Under the pieces are notes generated by a model. The model was not told the DNA's origin, searched no databases, and was given only the letters and a program-made list of their open reading frames with translations. Below, one piece after another: positions 1-13,500 of a DNA stretch of 64,000 nucleotides. This DNA is from Asterias rubens (Eukaryota > Echinodermata > Asteroidea > Forcipulatida > Asteriidae). The stretch's first letter is position 1. Every line of letters starts with the position of its first letter. The DNA lies in assembly GCF_902459465.1 (NCBI RefSeq), contig NC_047066.1, positions 14,945,047 through 15,009,046 on the forward strand, in the 5' to 3' direction. The position numbers and the translations under genes were made by a program.

Positions 1-229
1 CAATAAATATTCTGCCATGGGACTCACTTACTACGAATGCATTTCTCTCTTTCAGGACATTGTGGACAAATGTTTTGTTAGTGTTTAGGCCTATGTCATG
101 ACAAAATTCCCTCGTAACCCTCTGGCCATGCAGCCGTCGGGAGAAGGGTTACTTTCGCAACCTGGGAAATAAGATCAACTCTCATAACATTTTAATTTGC
201 CCAACATCAATTGGAGTGACAACAACTGT

Positions 230-1400
230 GTGTCAACCAGAAGCGGGTACAGCTATAAAGCTGCAGATCAACTGGTCACCCTACATGTAGTTGAAGAACA
301 TGGGCCCACTCAACATGTCAATCAACCCATAAGAAAACAGGGAAACGCCGAGAACTTCTTCGAGACTTGGTTTTCACCAACAATCCTGACATACTCGACA
401 AAGTCCCGCACTGTTGTCTTATCTCCAAACATATTATGGATTAAGTGGGGAGATCTCAACATGGGCGCAGGTTTATCTGACGGGGCGTACATGTACCCAA
501 CAAGTCGTAAATAATGGGCATACACGTACATCACTCCCAGCAGTTGCACTCCTGGTGTGCCACAAGGCACTGTCACTGGTCCATTTTTGTTTTTGTTGTA
601 CATCAATGACCTTCCAAACAACATCACCTCCCAGACCTATGCTTTTTGCAGATGACTGCTTGCTTTACACCCCAAATCCTACCAACGGGGACACCAGCAC
701 TTTGCAGAATGACCTGAAACTCCTGGAAACCTGGCAAGACACTTGGTTAATGGATTTTAATCCAAGCAAGTGCTGCACCATGACCATAGGCAAGAGAAAC
801 CAACCTCAGCATGAATACAAATTTTGCAATCAATTTTTTGGACAGCGTCTCATCTCAAAATACCTTGGTGTTAACATATCTAATACCCTCAGCTGGAACA
901 TCCATGTTCAGGAGTCCATCAAGAAATCTAAACGAGTGCAGAATGTTATCCGCAGGAATTTGTGGAGCTGTAACAGGGAAGTGAAATCAACTGCCTATTT
1001 GAGCTTAGTGAGACCACTCTTAGAATATGCTGCATTCGCATGGGACCCCTCAACAAAACAGAACATAAACTCAATTGAAAGAGTCCAACGTCAAGCAGCA
1101 AGATTTTGCACAGGCAACTACAAAGAGATACGGGAACTGTTACCAAACGTAAGTTCTAGTATGACTTGGGATGGAACACACTACAGAACAGGAGAAATCA
1201 ACAAAAATTATGTATGTATGCTCTACAGTACAAGATGAAAAATGGGTTGGTTGACATTCCACTTCACAACTATGTTCAGCCCAATACCAGAGATACAAGG
1301 GGGAAACAACCACAAATTCATTCAAGTCGGTCACAAAGCTAGGGCCTTCAAAATCAAAGATTCATTCTTTATACATGTATCAACTGTTAACTCTGGCACT
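230..1400 (+). pseudogene. LINE reverse transcriptase remnant (CR1/L2/Jockey-like)
   Basis: This is the C-terminal part of a non-LTR retrotransposon reverse transcriptase, broken by frameshifts. In order one can read FDKVPH-like and [15 protein letters not shown] segments (about 400-540), [20 protein letters not shown] (about 550-620, one frame), and then LFADDCLLY, the catalytic DD box, in another frame near 640. The thumb and C-terminal region follows, with KYLGVNIS, LVRPLLEYAAFAWDP and IERVQRQAARF up to about 1120. A further tail resembling LVDIPLHNYVQP lies in a third frame near 1240-1300. The frame changes and the missing endonuclease domain show it is dead. The family is clear; the exact clade is not. 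Confidence 0.85.
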
Positions 1401-2515
1401 CACTCTCCTCAGCTGCTGTGAATAGCGCAACACTAGCCAAATCCAAGGGAAATATATAAGCACCAACAATTTCCACACGCAGTGCGCAAGTTAGCTTTGA
1501 TGAATCCGGCAGATGCAACAGAACAAGCACTTGACTTTTTTAGCCAAACCCAACAAGACAAATTATTAACATGTTCAACTATGGTTTTTTCAACTATATA
1601 ATTATATTTATATTAAACTAGAGGTGACATTTTCATTAAGGGTAACTACAGTCCTAGTTTTTCAGTTAGACTAGACTCCTAGAGTCTTATTAAATGTAAG
1701 GTCGAGTTGTCACGCCGGTCATGTCGTACTCTCATAACAAACGCTTTTGATAACATGCCGAGTTGTCTCATCAACAATTCACGAGAGCAAAAGTAGATTT
1801 ACCTTTAACCAAATACCAAATGTCCGTAAGTTTTAACAATTAAATATACATAATTACCTTAACTAAAGAACAAACGAGACATGCCCGCAAGTTCCTGAGT
1901 TCTTTAGGTACAATCTCCATGACCAAACTGTTGAAAACGTTGACAAAAAATGACAAAGTATCGAGCGAGAGAGCACAAATCTCATACGGTAGTGTTAAAT
2001 AGCGCCCTCTCTTGAACGGTGTTGCTCGTTACGTGTGTGTGTGTGACCTTGTCGTCTGCAACTAACCTTTTCAGTTAACCATAAAAATAACTTGCGCCAA
2101 TTGTGAAAGCCCCCACGAGTTAGTTTCATCACACTCGGATAAACAAATAATTTGGGGTTATAATATAGTTTCGCTTGTTTTCCTTTGAAATGATAAACCC
2201 ATTGTCACAGTACAGTTGTAGTCATACCGTACTCAAGCACTATCGTAGCGTCGTACGTTATCGACCCTCATACGGTCCCCAACTTTGATTCCCGTTTACC
2301 GCGAGATTGTGCAAGCTGCACCGGTGACAGAAGCTATGCAGTTTACTTACAGTCTGTATTTTCATCAGGCTTAATCATGCTGAGAAAAAAAAATTCCTGT
2401 CGTTGGTTATGCTCAAACATTTATAAAATGATTGATTTTTAGTATTTGTTTGTCACGATTTACATGTTTAAAATATATATAAAGTTGTTTGGGGGGCTGA
2501 CTCCGCCTACCCCTT
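1400..2515. other. Intergenic stretch, no gene seen
   Basis: AT-rich sequence with no convincing coding exon on either strand. There are short GT runs near 2033-2042 and several stop-dense frames. Nothing resembling an RNA gene was recognised. Confidence 0.5.
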
Positions 2516-2517
2516 TT

Positions 2518-2762
2518 GTGACGTCAATCGAGGCAGACTTTGCCTGCAATGCGTATAGTAAACACACGTGCAAAGTACATGTATGTCCAAGTCGTGAGTT
2601 GGTACAAAAAGTGTTTTTCTGCATTCAGCAGCAATACACCTGGAAAAAGAAACCTTTTCTTTTTTTTTTAAACGTACAAACTCACGACTTGGACCGTACA
2701 TGTACTTTGCAGTTGTGTTTACTCTACGCATTACAGGCAAAGTCTGCCTCGATTGACGTCAC
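2518..2762. mobile_element. Foldback MITE, ~87-bp inverted arms
   Basis: The left arm starts GTGACGTCAATCGAGGCAGA and the right arm ends with its reverse complement. The arms (about 2518-2606 and 2676-2762) match nearly base for base around a ~70-bp spacer rich in A and T runs. The structure is typical of a non-autonomous foldback DNA element. No coding sequence is present. Confidence 0.85.
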
Positions 2763-3146
2763 GAACAGCGCCCTCTCGGGTCGGGGTCTGCTCTTAAATT
2801 TGTAAATAACATACGAACTGATTTTTTAAAACCTTAATTAACTGTTTATTCACATTCCACTCATCAAAACACATATATTAGTGGCAAAAGCTTTATTTTG
2901 AAAAAATACCACTTCCAGGTGACTTGAAGTGAAAATGACAATTAATTTTTAATTTTTTTTTTAATTTACTGCATACTGTAATAAATTCCGATAAGCGTAA
3001 TAAATATTAAGTCTACATTAAAGAGAAAATATCATAGATTGGTTTCTTATCTCCTGAAACCAAACATTACTGGTCTGAAATGGGGGCAAACGGATTGTTA
3101 TAAGTGTGTGTGTTTCAAGGGGGGGGGGGCTGTTTACTTTCATGCC

Positions 3147-3171
3147 TTATTATTATTATTATTATTATTTA
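3147..3171. repeat. (TTA)n microsatellite and adjacent A-rich repeat
   Basis: About eight TTA units are followed by TTTATTCGGCCAGTGTCAAAA. A closely similar (ATT)n plus TTTATTCGACCAATACAAGG sequence lies at 41416-41460, so this is one end of a dispersed element whose (TAA)n tail is read on the minus strand. Confidence 0.7.
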
Positions 3172-3857
3172 TTCGGCCAGTGTCAAAAACAAAAACATAC
3201 AAGTAAAACAAAGGATAATAAGACTTCAAAAAGGTAACTTAAATACAGGGTAACTAGAGGAGCGGGATTAGACAAAAGGGTACAGGGCAGGTACGGGATG
3301 TGGAGGAAGGAAGAGGAAGGGACAACAATCCATTCTAAGACGGCCAGGATAAACAAAAGCGTACTACTACACTATGACTCAAAAGCCTGCTTATCCAATC
3401 CTCGAATAGAGTATAAATACAAAAATCACTATGATAAACACTTAGATACTAAAAAATAAACAAATATATACTTTGAGTAAAACTAATAAAAAAATTTAAG
3501 CCTTATGATATCTCTGGATTCTAATATAGTAGCCAAAATGCCGTGGGACAAAAATGTAATGAAATTTGTTAAGTAGTAATTGAATAGTATTTTTGATTTA
3601 TTTTGCACGCCATACTAGCTTCTGAATATTCAATAAAATACCAACCAATGAAAGGTGTGAAAACATATGACGTTGCTCCAATGTCTTGCATGCATAAGCA
3701 CTGTTAATGGCGGACTGTCTCTCGCAACGTAAAACCAAAACTTTAAAAATTTCAACACACCTTGAAGTGTAAGTGTTATTGTTAAAAAATTGGATAGATG
3801 ATTTGAAGAAAAAAAAATTAGTCAGGATGGTCACGCTGTTTACTGTTAACACATCTA

Positions 3858-3995
3858 GGCCTACTCTGGATTGGCAAAGGTTGTGGGTTCGAATCCCAAC
3901 CAAGTGATATGCCTGTGGATTTTGTTGTTCACAGGGATTTGGGTGGGGGGGGTGGGGTCGAGTATTACAGTGAATAAATCAAAGTATGGGGAAAT
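3858..3995 (+). mobile_element. tRNA-derived SINE, family A
   Basis: A tRNA-like B box (GGTTCGAATCC, near 3888) follows a degenerate A-box region, then ATGCCTGTGGATTTTGTTG...CACAG. The same body (AATATGCCTGTGATTTTTTTCACAG, then CGGGACAGTACTGAGTATAC) recurs at 17.95-18.17, 34.5, 37.5 and 63.5-63.8 kb. It is not a functional tRNA because the cloverleaf is incomplete. Confidence 0.75.
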
Positions 3996-4275
3996 GCAAA
4001 AAGTATCTTTTTTCCTGTTGCATACTGCCATTAAACCATGGAGTTCCTCCATGATTACACAACAGCTATATAGACACATGATAGAGCAGCGAAAACGAAA
4101 TTAATGTCCCTACAACAATGAGTAAATTGAACTAGGACTTCAACCCAGGAGGAAAACTGTTCATGTAACGCCAGACAAAGGATTAATCTCAAAGAAACCC
4201 TTTTATTCGTCTATAAAAGGTACAGAATCAAATAAACAAATCCTGGTAATTAGCCAAAGTCAATAACCTGCTGCT

Positions 4276-4661
4276 TAAAGGCGCTGGACACTATTGGTAA
4301 TTACTCAAAAAAATTATTAGCATAAAACCTTACTTGGTAACGAGTAATGGGGAGAGGTTGATAGTATAAAACATTGAAACAAGCGGCTCCCTTTGAAGTA
4401 ACGTAGTTTTCGAGAAAGAAGTATTTTTCCACAAAATTGATTTTGAGACCACAAAATTAAATTTTGAGGTCCCGAAATCAAGCATCTGAAAGCAAACAAC
4501 TTCGTGTGACAAGGGTGTTTTTTTCCTTCCATTATTATCTCGCAACTTCGACGACCAATTGAGTTCAAATTTTCACAGGTTTGTTATTTTATGCATATGT
4601 TTAAACACAACAAGTGAGAGACTGGTCTTTGGCAATTACCAATAGTGTCCAATGTCTTTAA
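4276..4661 (+). mobile_element. MITE family 1 (TIR GGACACTATTGGTAATT), full copy
   Basis: The left end reads GGACACTATTGGTAATTACTC and the right end is its imperfect reverse complement (AATTACCAATAGTGTCC). Length is about 385 bp and TTAAA sits at both ends, possibly the target duplication. The interior (TTTGAAGTAACGTAGTTTTC, CGAAATCAAGCATCTGAAAG, CTCGCAACTTCGACGACCAA) is shared with copies at 10.3, 13.7, 36.7, 60.3 and 61.9 kb. Confidence 0.9.
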
Positions 4662-6251
4662 ACTCTATAAAAAGTAATCAATGAAACCTGTCTGCAAGGC
4701 CTAACCTCGTGCCACTTTTCCAAAACAATACAGTTCATCAATTTTTTGCCTTCGGAATTGCGCTGTATAAGAGTCAAAAATATTGTTATCATCATTATAC
4801 CAAAGTTTCTCAGAGTACACAATATTGGATGTTAAGAACATCTCAACACAACCCTTTATTAACCTGCAAGCAAGGACAGTATAATAATATACTGTGGTTA
4901 TACTGTAGTTTCAAATTCTAAATCCAAATCTCCTTTAAATACAAATAATAATCTTAACAAAAACAAAGTTTAGCACAATTCATACTCCCTGCCAAAGCAA
5001 AGTGAATTTGACATGACAAATTTGCAACGAACAATTCACAAGGGTCTCAACTCTAGTGAAATATTTGCATTGAAAATAGATTTGTGACGTCAAATTTGCT
5101 TCGCATACGCATTTGCAGGCAGTATGAGCTGGGCTTTTATGCATCAGATGTTCTATTATGGAAGCAAAAGAAGATGATAAAAAAAAAAGACTAAACTAAC
5201 ACATTATTTAACCCTTTCATAAAAAATAGCAATTCAATTTTTTTTCTTCAAATTCTCAATTTTACACATATTCACAATAATACAATATGCAAATTATATG
5301 GGTTTTTTAAATAGCATATGCATTCAGTACATAGATTGTTTTTTATACATTTTTTATACACTGAATTAAATCATAAGTTGGTGGAGTCATCTTGCTTGTT
5401 AATTTCTGTGTCGGACCAAAATCAATCTAAGTAATCTGAACATCATGCTTTCAAATTTTGAGGAAATAGCTGGGAACCGTTTTCTGCAGCAGGTCTTTGT
5501 TACAAACTGTTGTTGTGTTACCAATGCACTGAACTTAGAGCGGATAATAATAAAAACCACTATTATCAAAGTGCCTTTTATTACTACCCCAGTCATTTAT
5601 ACTTGAGCAGTCCTCAGACCAACTCAACTCCTTTGGAGTATGTCGTACCGGCAACCAAATTGGTGCACATGTTGCTAACAGTTAACATCGACAACCTCTA
5701 CATGTGCAGGTACCCTTTACTCAAACCACTCCTCAGCCTATCTCAATTCCTTTGGAGTATGCAGCACCGCCAACCAAAGGCAGCAGAGGTTGCTAATAAT
5801 TCACATCAACAACCTATATCTGTGTAGTTACCCACTTACTCCTGGGTGAAACGCCAAACAAATATATTTCTGCAAGATTTGGAAAGCAACGAAAAACTGT
5901 ACTTTTTTTAAATACCCTCTAAACGGAACAATCTCTCAGATAGATTGCAACTTCCACAAACATCACAGCAGGGTTTTAAGTTTTATTGTTTAGTTTTCTG
6001 CATATTATCACCAACTGTTAAACCAGTTATCTAAGTAAGAATGATTAGAGAGAGGTCTTTTTTTCACAAAGGCAACTCAAAGGTTACTCACAAAGCATTG
6101 ATTGCAGGAATCAGAAATCTAGTTTTCTAAATTATGGTCGGTACTTGAAAGTTTAATTTTGTCAATATTATAAACCCTCCTCTAGTCTTATTATTCAATA
6201 TCATTTACAGTTGTTTTAAGTAAACTACACCAGTGATATCATCAGCCATGC
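4662..6251. other. Intergenic stretch with a duplicated ~115-bp segment
   Basis: No gene is visible. Positions about 5607-5717 and 5731-5832 are two diverged tandem copies of one segment (CTTTGGAGTATG, ACCGGCAACCAAA or ACCGCCAACCAAA, then CAACCT). They resemble the body of the SINE-like element at 11.5 kb. The RNF10 transcript ends somewhere upstream of here on the minus strand; AATAAA-like motifs occur on that strand near 5985 and 5578, but which is used cannot be told. Confidence 0.5.
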
Positions 6252-6655
6252 AGGACCAGTTAGAATGTCATTTTACTGGTCAACTTGCTTTTTCACTGGT
6301 CTATTGAACCCTTGCACGCGCGTCACATGCGTTGACTGGTGTCACGCTCACCATGTTGGTGGGCAAGTTAAGTTTACGTGTATTAACGCCGCGTCGTCTA
6401 AAATGCGCACTTCACTGCATAACGCACAGCATACTCTATGCATAAAGTTATATATGAAAACGCTCAGTGAAATTGCCCACCAGTATGGCGCATTCAAGAT
6501 TTTTCTGATAATGACGTCAGGTGAAATGGGTCAATAGCTGGAGTTTCCTATTAACTAGCATGGGACTATGTGATTTGAATCAGTGGTTTATGTGTAGCAA
6601 TGGCAAGCATTTAACCAGCCAGCTGGACTAGTTTGACAGAATTCTGACTGGTCCT
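6252..6655. mobile_element. TIR element, ~400 bp (AGGACCAGT termini)
   Basis: The left terminus AGGACCAGTTAGAAT is matched at the right end by ATTCTGACTGGTCCT, its near reverse complement. ACTGGTC recurs inside both ends. No transposase is encoded, so this is probably a MITE. The flanking target duplication is unclear. Confidence 0.65.
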
Positions 6656-6754
6656 TGGGTGTTTTAACTGACAACAGTATCGGAGGGGATTCAACATCAG
6701 AAAATGATATTGACCATTGTCAAAGGGGAATCAAAGGGAGAGTTAAACCAATGG

Positions 6755-6860
6755 TTCTTTTCAGAACCACCCCAACTCATTTAGAGATTATTACATGGTG
6801 TTACCGCAAGCTCTTCTATATCTTATCTCCACTATGCAAAGTTTCAAATCCTACTTAAAG
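6755..6860 (+). repeat. Dispersed repeat arm (CCACCCCAACTCATTTAGAGA)
   Basis: The motif CCCAACTCATTTAGAGAT, then TTACATGGTGTTACCGCAA and CCACTATGCAAAGTTTCAAA, is repeated at 7168-7240 and, as part of a palindrome, at 30982-31150. A remnant is at about 62290-62360. Confidence 0.8.
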
Positions 6861-7062
6861 GGGAATCTGTTACCCAATAGACCTTATCACAAATACTTGG
6901 TACGTGCGTGTGTAAGGTGGTCTAGCTAGCGATCAAGTTTGATCCATAGCTAGACCAGCAGGCACCTCATTCAACAGTCAGCGATTGTGCAATGGGTATT
7001 TGCGAAAAGGTCTATGGAAGTTCATTGCAGCGCCCTCAGGTGGTCAAATACACAGACCAATG

Positions 7063-7380
7063 TCCACGGTCCAATTTCATAGAGCTGCTTCAGCAGAGAA
7101 TAGTCCTTAACAAAAAATTTTTTCAAGAAGACGATCAGAGCATACTGACTGAAACCAACAGATTTTTTTCAGAACCCACCCCAACTCATTTAGAGATAAT
7201 CATTACATGGTGTTACTGCAAACCTTTCCATATAATTTTTTGCTAAGTAAAATGATCAAGATACCAGTCATGAATTGTACTTGTGGCATGGTAGTTCGGC
7301 TGGTAACCTTACTCTGGTAAGCATAATTTTGTTGTGCTGAGCAACTTTTTGTGCTTAATAAGCAGCTCTATAAAAGTGGA
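7063..7380. mobile_element. MITE family 2 (CAATTTCATAGAGCTGCTT termini) with nested repeat
   Basis: The left end reads CCAATTTCATAGAGCTGCTT and the right end AAGCAGCTCTATAAAAGTGG, i.e. inverted. The interior GGCATGGTAGTTCGGCTGGTAACC matches 10.93 kb. A piece of the 6755-type repeat (7168-7240) lies inside it, implying nesting. Related copies are at 10847-11042 and 11037-11190. Confidence 0.7.
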
Positions 7381-7424
7381 CATAATTGTCATTTGATGTG
7401 GATTACAATTTAAATCCACGGTGG

Positions 7425-7525
7425 TTATTTGAACCTAGGTCCAGCGGTTGAGAAAAGCAGCTGATGTTTCTTCTTGCCTTTCTTGCCCCTCTTTCCGGAA
7501 CCAGGAGATGAAGTTATGTCATCAT
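7425..7525 (-). CDS. RNF10: RNF10 exon 21 (C-terminus and stop)
   Basis: Encodes [20 protein letters not shown] and then [16 protein letters not shown]. The lysine-rich run followed by LLFST is the conserved end of RNF10 proteins. The preceding exon (8228-8100) ends in phase 1 and the join restores Asp. Confidence 0.9.
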
Positions 7526-10500
7526 CTGCAGAGGAGAAAAACAAAATTATAGTCGTTTTTTAAATTTTTTTACTTCACCTTTGACTGTGAGTGGCTGAGC
7601 AATACAGTGGAACCACACATTAGTTGCTGGCAGTGTAAGCACTTTATGTAATCCACCACACTGACAAACCTGTAGAAGTACGAGACCGATCTGGGTCACA
7701 AGAAAATAGTGTAGAACCGATTTCACATTTTGCACATTGTTGCAAACAAAAACTAAGTAAAACGCTCACAGAGCGATAAACTCCAAATGGGAAAATGGTT
7801 CTATTAATTTCTTATCAAATATGACTTTTTCAAAAATAAATATTTAAAGAGATGTTTTCTACTATCATCATCATTAGACAGTGTACATTTGATGGAAAAC
7901 TGTGATCTCAGACAAGTTTTTTGTCTTACCAATTCTGTTATGTTCCTTTATCATAATTCAAGTTGGTGTACACAATGACAATCTCTTGTATAAGAGTAAT
8001 AGCAACTGTTTTTATATAGCACCTAACACCTCTAGAAGAAAGTCTCGAAGTACTTAAGAAAGTCTAGTACCTAGACTTAAATGTGTACAGTTGACTGACC
8101 TGTCTTACGGGAAGCAGCCTCCATAGCAGCTTTGTCTAATGCAGCTTGTATAGCATCACTGAAGGCATCTTTGTACTGTGGTACTGGGGCGTAGTCTTCA
8201 TTGGAGCTATCATCACTTCCGTCAGGCCCTGTTACATACAAGTAGATCATCAAAATGTCTTCCAATATATTGTTGCTAAGCTACTCCCACTGGATTAAAT
8301 TCAATGGACTTTATCCACTCTGGTCACCAAGCCACCATCTTAGAGGTAAAACGATGATTAGACAATGGAATGCCATCTTTGTACACACACCTTAATCCAT
8401 AAGAATTCAACGCAACTTCATATTTCTTTATTTAAAAAAAAAAGAAATTTTAAGAGATCCTTTATAGCATAAAGCCAGGTGGCCACTCCAAGGTGAAGGC
8501 TAACCTTAACTGATTTGAGCGATCGACCATGTCGACCCAAGTCATCTCCACAAGAGGCATGTTGCCACCTACTACTGGGGCTGAAACAGGGTTACCCCCT
8601 TCACAGTCTGTAAGGATGTAGGCAAGGGTATCATCCACTAGGAGCCTGGCTGGTAGAGCAGAATGCACCGACTTCCCAACTTTCTACGAAGCACTTATGG
8701 TTATGTGCCTTGCTCAAGGGTCAGGACCGGGATTCAAACCCAAATTCTGCTGCTGACAACACCAGGGCTTGGGTCTGGTGAACAAGAGCGATCAGCCACA
8801 ACACGCCATAAATATAACTTAACAGTAACTACAACACTTGGAAACAAATTGACAGGAAAGTCACGTACCTGTGACAGACGGTTTACGAATCTTCCATTCA
8901 TCCAGAGTTTTCTCCGTCCCTCCACTGCCTGCTTTGACAATCTTAGGCCAGCTGCTGGTCTCTGGCTTTGTTTTCCCTTCACGAAGCATCTAACGAACAA
9001 TACAAATAAAATGGATAAAGGGAGGGTTTATAGAGGATGTGACCTGTGACATCACATGTTTACAAAAGAGCCACCAAGCCTGGACTTCCTGCAGGCACGA
9101 TTTGTACACAGCCTAATGGAAGAAAACATAAAATCTTATATTTTATGGCGATTGCGCTGTCTAATTCTTATCAACTTTTAATATGATGAAAGTGGGCACA
9201 ACTCAAAACTTGTCCAGCTTATTTATGTGGAAATTATGACACAGAATGTTAACTTTCCCATATGACCAGTGCAGTATCTTACCTGCCAGACTAGCCAAAG
9301 AATGTACAAGGTCACACTTATTGTTAACAAAGTTCACATGGTTTAAACCTTTAATGATTACTTTATAAATTAAAATATCAATGACCTTAATACTTCCTTG
9401 GTGAGAAGCACTGCAGCTGTTGATAATGTATTAACATTTTTAAAAACGAATCCATTCAAAGGAATGTAGTTTTAAAAACTAGGATTCAAAAACATTTCAT
9501 TCAGCAAATGGTTTCTGCATAACGTGTGTCTCAGATTGAGTAACTAATTGGCATAATCCCAAGAACATTGCAACGTTTTGAAATGACATTTTCACAGGTT
9601 AGTCTTATTGTATATATTTACATTTATAAACAATCTAACGATTCCAAAAACCAAAGACATACTTTGCCTTGAGGTCTCCTTCTTTTATGCACAACATCTT
9701 ATTATGTTATTGGCCCAATGACCAAGTATACAGTGCTTTAAAATAATCATCAAGAAAAGGGTAAAACAAATTATATTCTTTATCCCTGATGCAAAAAATC
9801 AACTAGCAACGACTAGAGCAAGCTAGTCAAAACGTTGAGACCAATGTTAATTGGCTAAAGTAGACCAAATTTAATTGGCTAAAGTAGAAGTCCCAGCCGA
9901 GTTTCTACCTTCCACCCAGGGAGTCGCTAAAAAGCAGGACAGTTCTTTTCAGAACTGTGAAGTCTCCCGAAACATCTACTCCGCGGTAGTAAATTATATA
10001 GCAAGACAGGTCTCTAAATGAACAAACTGTACCTGGCAGGTAGATACACACATGGAGTTACTGCAAACCAAATATATATTGATACCTCACCATGCAATGC
10101 CTCAAATCATACATATTTTAGAAGAATTAGTTATTATTATATAACTTACCTGTGCAAATGATCGTAAAGAGGCACCAGACTCCTCCATGCTGGCAGTTGA
10201 AGCCCAGCTTCCAACAATCGGTGATGGCCCACCGGTGCTATCAACATCATGCCCATACTGACTACCTGCTGGATAAATAACATTAAAATCAACCATTAGC
10301 TCTTTGAGGCCTTTTAAAGCACCTTTTAAAGGCAGTGGACACTATTGGTAATAAAACAATTAAAGAATATAAAATAATTATTAGCATAAAGTCTTACTTG
10401 GTAACGAGAAATGGAGAACTGTTGATAGTAGAAAACATTGTGAGAAACGGCTCCCTCTGAAGTAACGTAGTTTTCCAGAAAGAAGTCATTTTCCACGAAT

Positions 10501-13500
10501 TTGATTTAGAGACCTCAGAATTAGATTTTGAGGTCTCGAAATCAAGCATCTCAAAGCACACAACTTCATGATCGTAATATACAAAGAAATTGCCTGGTAA
10601 TAAGGTGCTGTGATGCAGCTTGCAGCCAACCATGCCACTAACAACATGGTTAACTCCTCTTACGAGTTCTACAAAACCATTGGGGCCAAGGAAGCCATTT
10701 CCCCTCCGAAGGAAAAAGCTTGATACAAGTTCTAGGGCTGGCACCCAAACCTATGGCAAGGAGCCATAAATTGTATGGTGGACCAGCAACAGAACTTTGA
10801 AGGTTATGCGTTTTGCTACAGGCAGCCAATGCAAGGATTCAAGAACAGGGACCCATTTATTGAGCTGCCTAAGCAGAAAATGTTGCTGAACAATTTCTTG
10901 CTAAGCAAAAATGAGCAGAATACCACTCACAAATAGTATGTGTGACATGGTAGTTAGGCTTGTATCCTTATTCTGGTCAGCATAATTTTGTTTATGCTTA
11001 GCCACTTTTTTGTGCTAAAGCAACTCTATAAAATTGGGCCCAGAGCTTAATTCCATGAAGCTTGTAAGTACAAAAATGTGCTATGCACAGACAAATCTTG
11101 CTTAGCAGAAACTAGGTACCAGGCAAAAGTAAAACAATTCTACATTGTTCCAACTATTTCTACTTAACAGCTTTATGAAATTGGGCCCAGGTGTTATGTG
11201 ACTACATTTTGGGGGTGAGATTAACAAGTTTGGTAGGCAGGGAGTCTGTCTTACCTCCATATCCAGCCTCTTCCTGGCTAAGCTCAGTTGGTGACCCCAA
11301 GGAGGACACAGTGGACTCTGGTGATGCAACGGCAGATGACCTTTCTGATGACACAGCGTGAGAAACATCGGCCGGCATAGAGTCTAACCCAAAGGTGGGG
11401 AACTGAGTATTACTCTGCAAGGAAAACTTGGGTGTCGGATCTACAAATCAGAAGAAGAAAAAATAAAAATTAGTAAGAACCATTTCTTATATAGCGCATT
11501 TGACAATAACCGTTTCAATGCGCTTACATTAGTGCCCTGGTCAATGGGCCAACAACATATCTTCACTCTTCCTCAGCTCCCTAGGGAGTATACAGTTTTT
11601 GCGGCCCTCTGAAGGCTTTTTCATGTCAACTTCTTCCCTCGCAGGTACCATTTATACCGCTGGGTAATGAGAATCAACTACGGTAAAGCACCTTGCTCAA
11701 GGAAACAAGTGCCACGGCTGGGATTCGAACCCATACCCTGATGACTTTGAATTTGGTACTCTAAACCGCTAAGCCTTCCTAAATTAATGCATTTGAGTTA
11801 GAGATGAAAATGATGGAAAAACATAACACACACTCAGCTCATGTTTTAATTCCGCCTCTGGAATTCAATTGATAGGCGAATTCGCTCGCAGTCCTCTGTT
11901 GGTCGATTCAAAGCCTCCTTCAAAAAACACATTGTCTCCCATTATGTAACATAGTTGTGATTCTGTCATTATTTTGGTTTAGTTCTATCGTCGTGGCCGT
12001 CTTGTGGTATTTGTATTGTTTGTTTGTTTGAGGTGTTAGTTTGAGGTGTTAGTTTGAGGTGTTTGTTTGTCTGGTTGGGTGTTTTGTTTTTTTGCGTTTC
12101 GTTTATCCGTCTCGTTTTGATGTTATTGTTGTTACTATACGCTTTGTTTTATAATTTAAATGATCTTATTACCTTCCTTTGTTTTGTAAAAGGCATCCCA
12201 GCTTACAAGCTTTGCTTTAATGGGCCATGCCTCAATACAGTTTTCAGTCTTGTAACATCCTATTGTTTGTATTTGTATATTGTGTTTGTATGGAAATAAA
12301 TGTTGATTGATTGAAAAGGTGTTATCTTAAGCAATCACTATTGAGCGGTATGTGTACAATAAATTAAGTGTTGCTATGACATTACAATTATTCCCTTACA
12401 CTTTCCATTCTTCTTGTTCTCTCGAATTTGCATCTTGCGTTCCTGTTTCTTCTCGTTGCGGACTTTCCTTTCCCGCGCCTTTTTTCTCTTCTGAAAATCA
12501 CCTAAAAACATGAAAAAACAAAACAAAAATTTGTTGTTGAAATTTATCATATTCATCATAAAGACCACTGACATAACTTTTAGACACAAAAATAGCAATT
12601 GTTTTTTCAACCTTGAAGGCCCGGTCCCACTGCAGCGATAACAAGAACGATAACGATAACTACGCAAGAGAACGCATTCAATTGGTTGAAAGAGCGTGTT
12701 CGTTTTCTGCGCGGAGCAATTCAACCAACAGAATGCGTTCTCTTTGCGTCGTGGTCGTTATCGTTTTAGTTTTGCTGCAGTGGGACCAGGCCTTAACACC
12801 GATTTGTATTACTCTCCTGAGTTCTGTAAAAAAGAATTTCCACAGGCACATCACTTGGGTGAGATACGAACCCATTACCTTTGCATTGCTAGAGCAGCTA
12901 TCTTGCCACTAGACCAGAGAGCTAGCCCAATTGATAAAGGCAGTTTGAATCCTTTGCAGCGGGTACCGCAAAGATTTCATTGATCAAGGATAAAGAATAT
13001 AATTTGAACAAAACTGTTTTACCCACCAGCAAAGTGTTGTATGGTTTCCCTGGACACCACTGGAGGTTTGAATTCCAGCTCACAGATTCCAAACTCACAA
13101 GTCAGAGGTAGATGGAACAAATAACGCAAACGATGACGAAGAGCCTGATGACAAAAAAAATAGAGACATCGAAAAAAAAAAAATTTTAAACCCAGAAAAA
13201 TATGTTTGTTTTAGAGTTGGTTCTTTGTTAACATAGGAACATTGGCAAATGTCAACTCTGTACATTACTTTTTATTTAACCTCCTACTTATGTTCTTGTT
13301 TGAGCATAAAGGCCGAATCACACTGCAGCGATAACAAAAACGATAACAATCACGATGCGAAGAGAACACATTCTATTGGTTGGATTGTTCCACGCAGAAT
13401 AAGCGCAGGCGTGCATTGTAAATGTTCTTGTTTTCTTTCTCGTTATTGAGGCCAGTGTGACCGTGCCTTAAGTTGGTTAAATCTTGTGGCTGTTTGTGGC

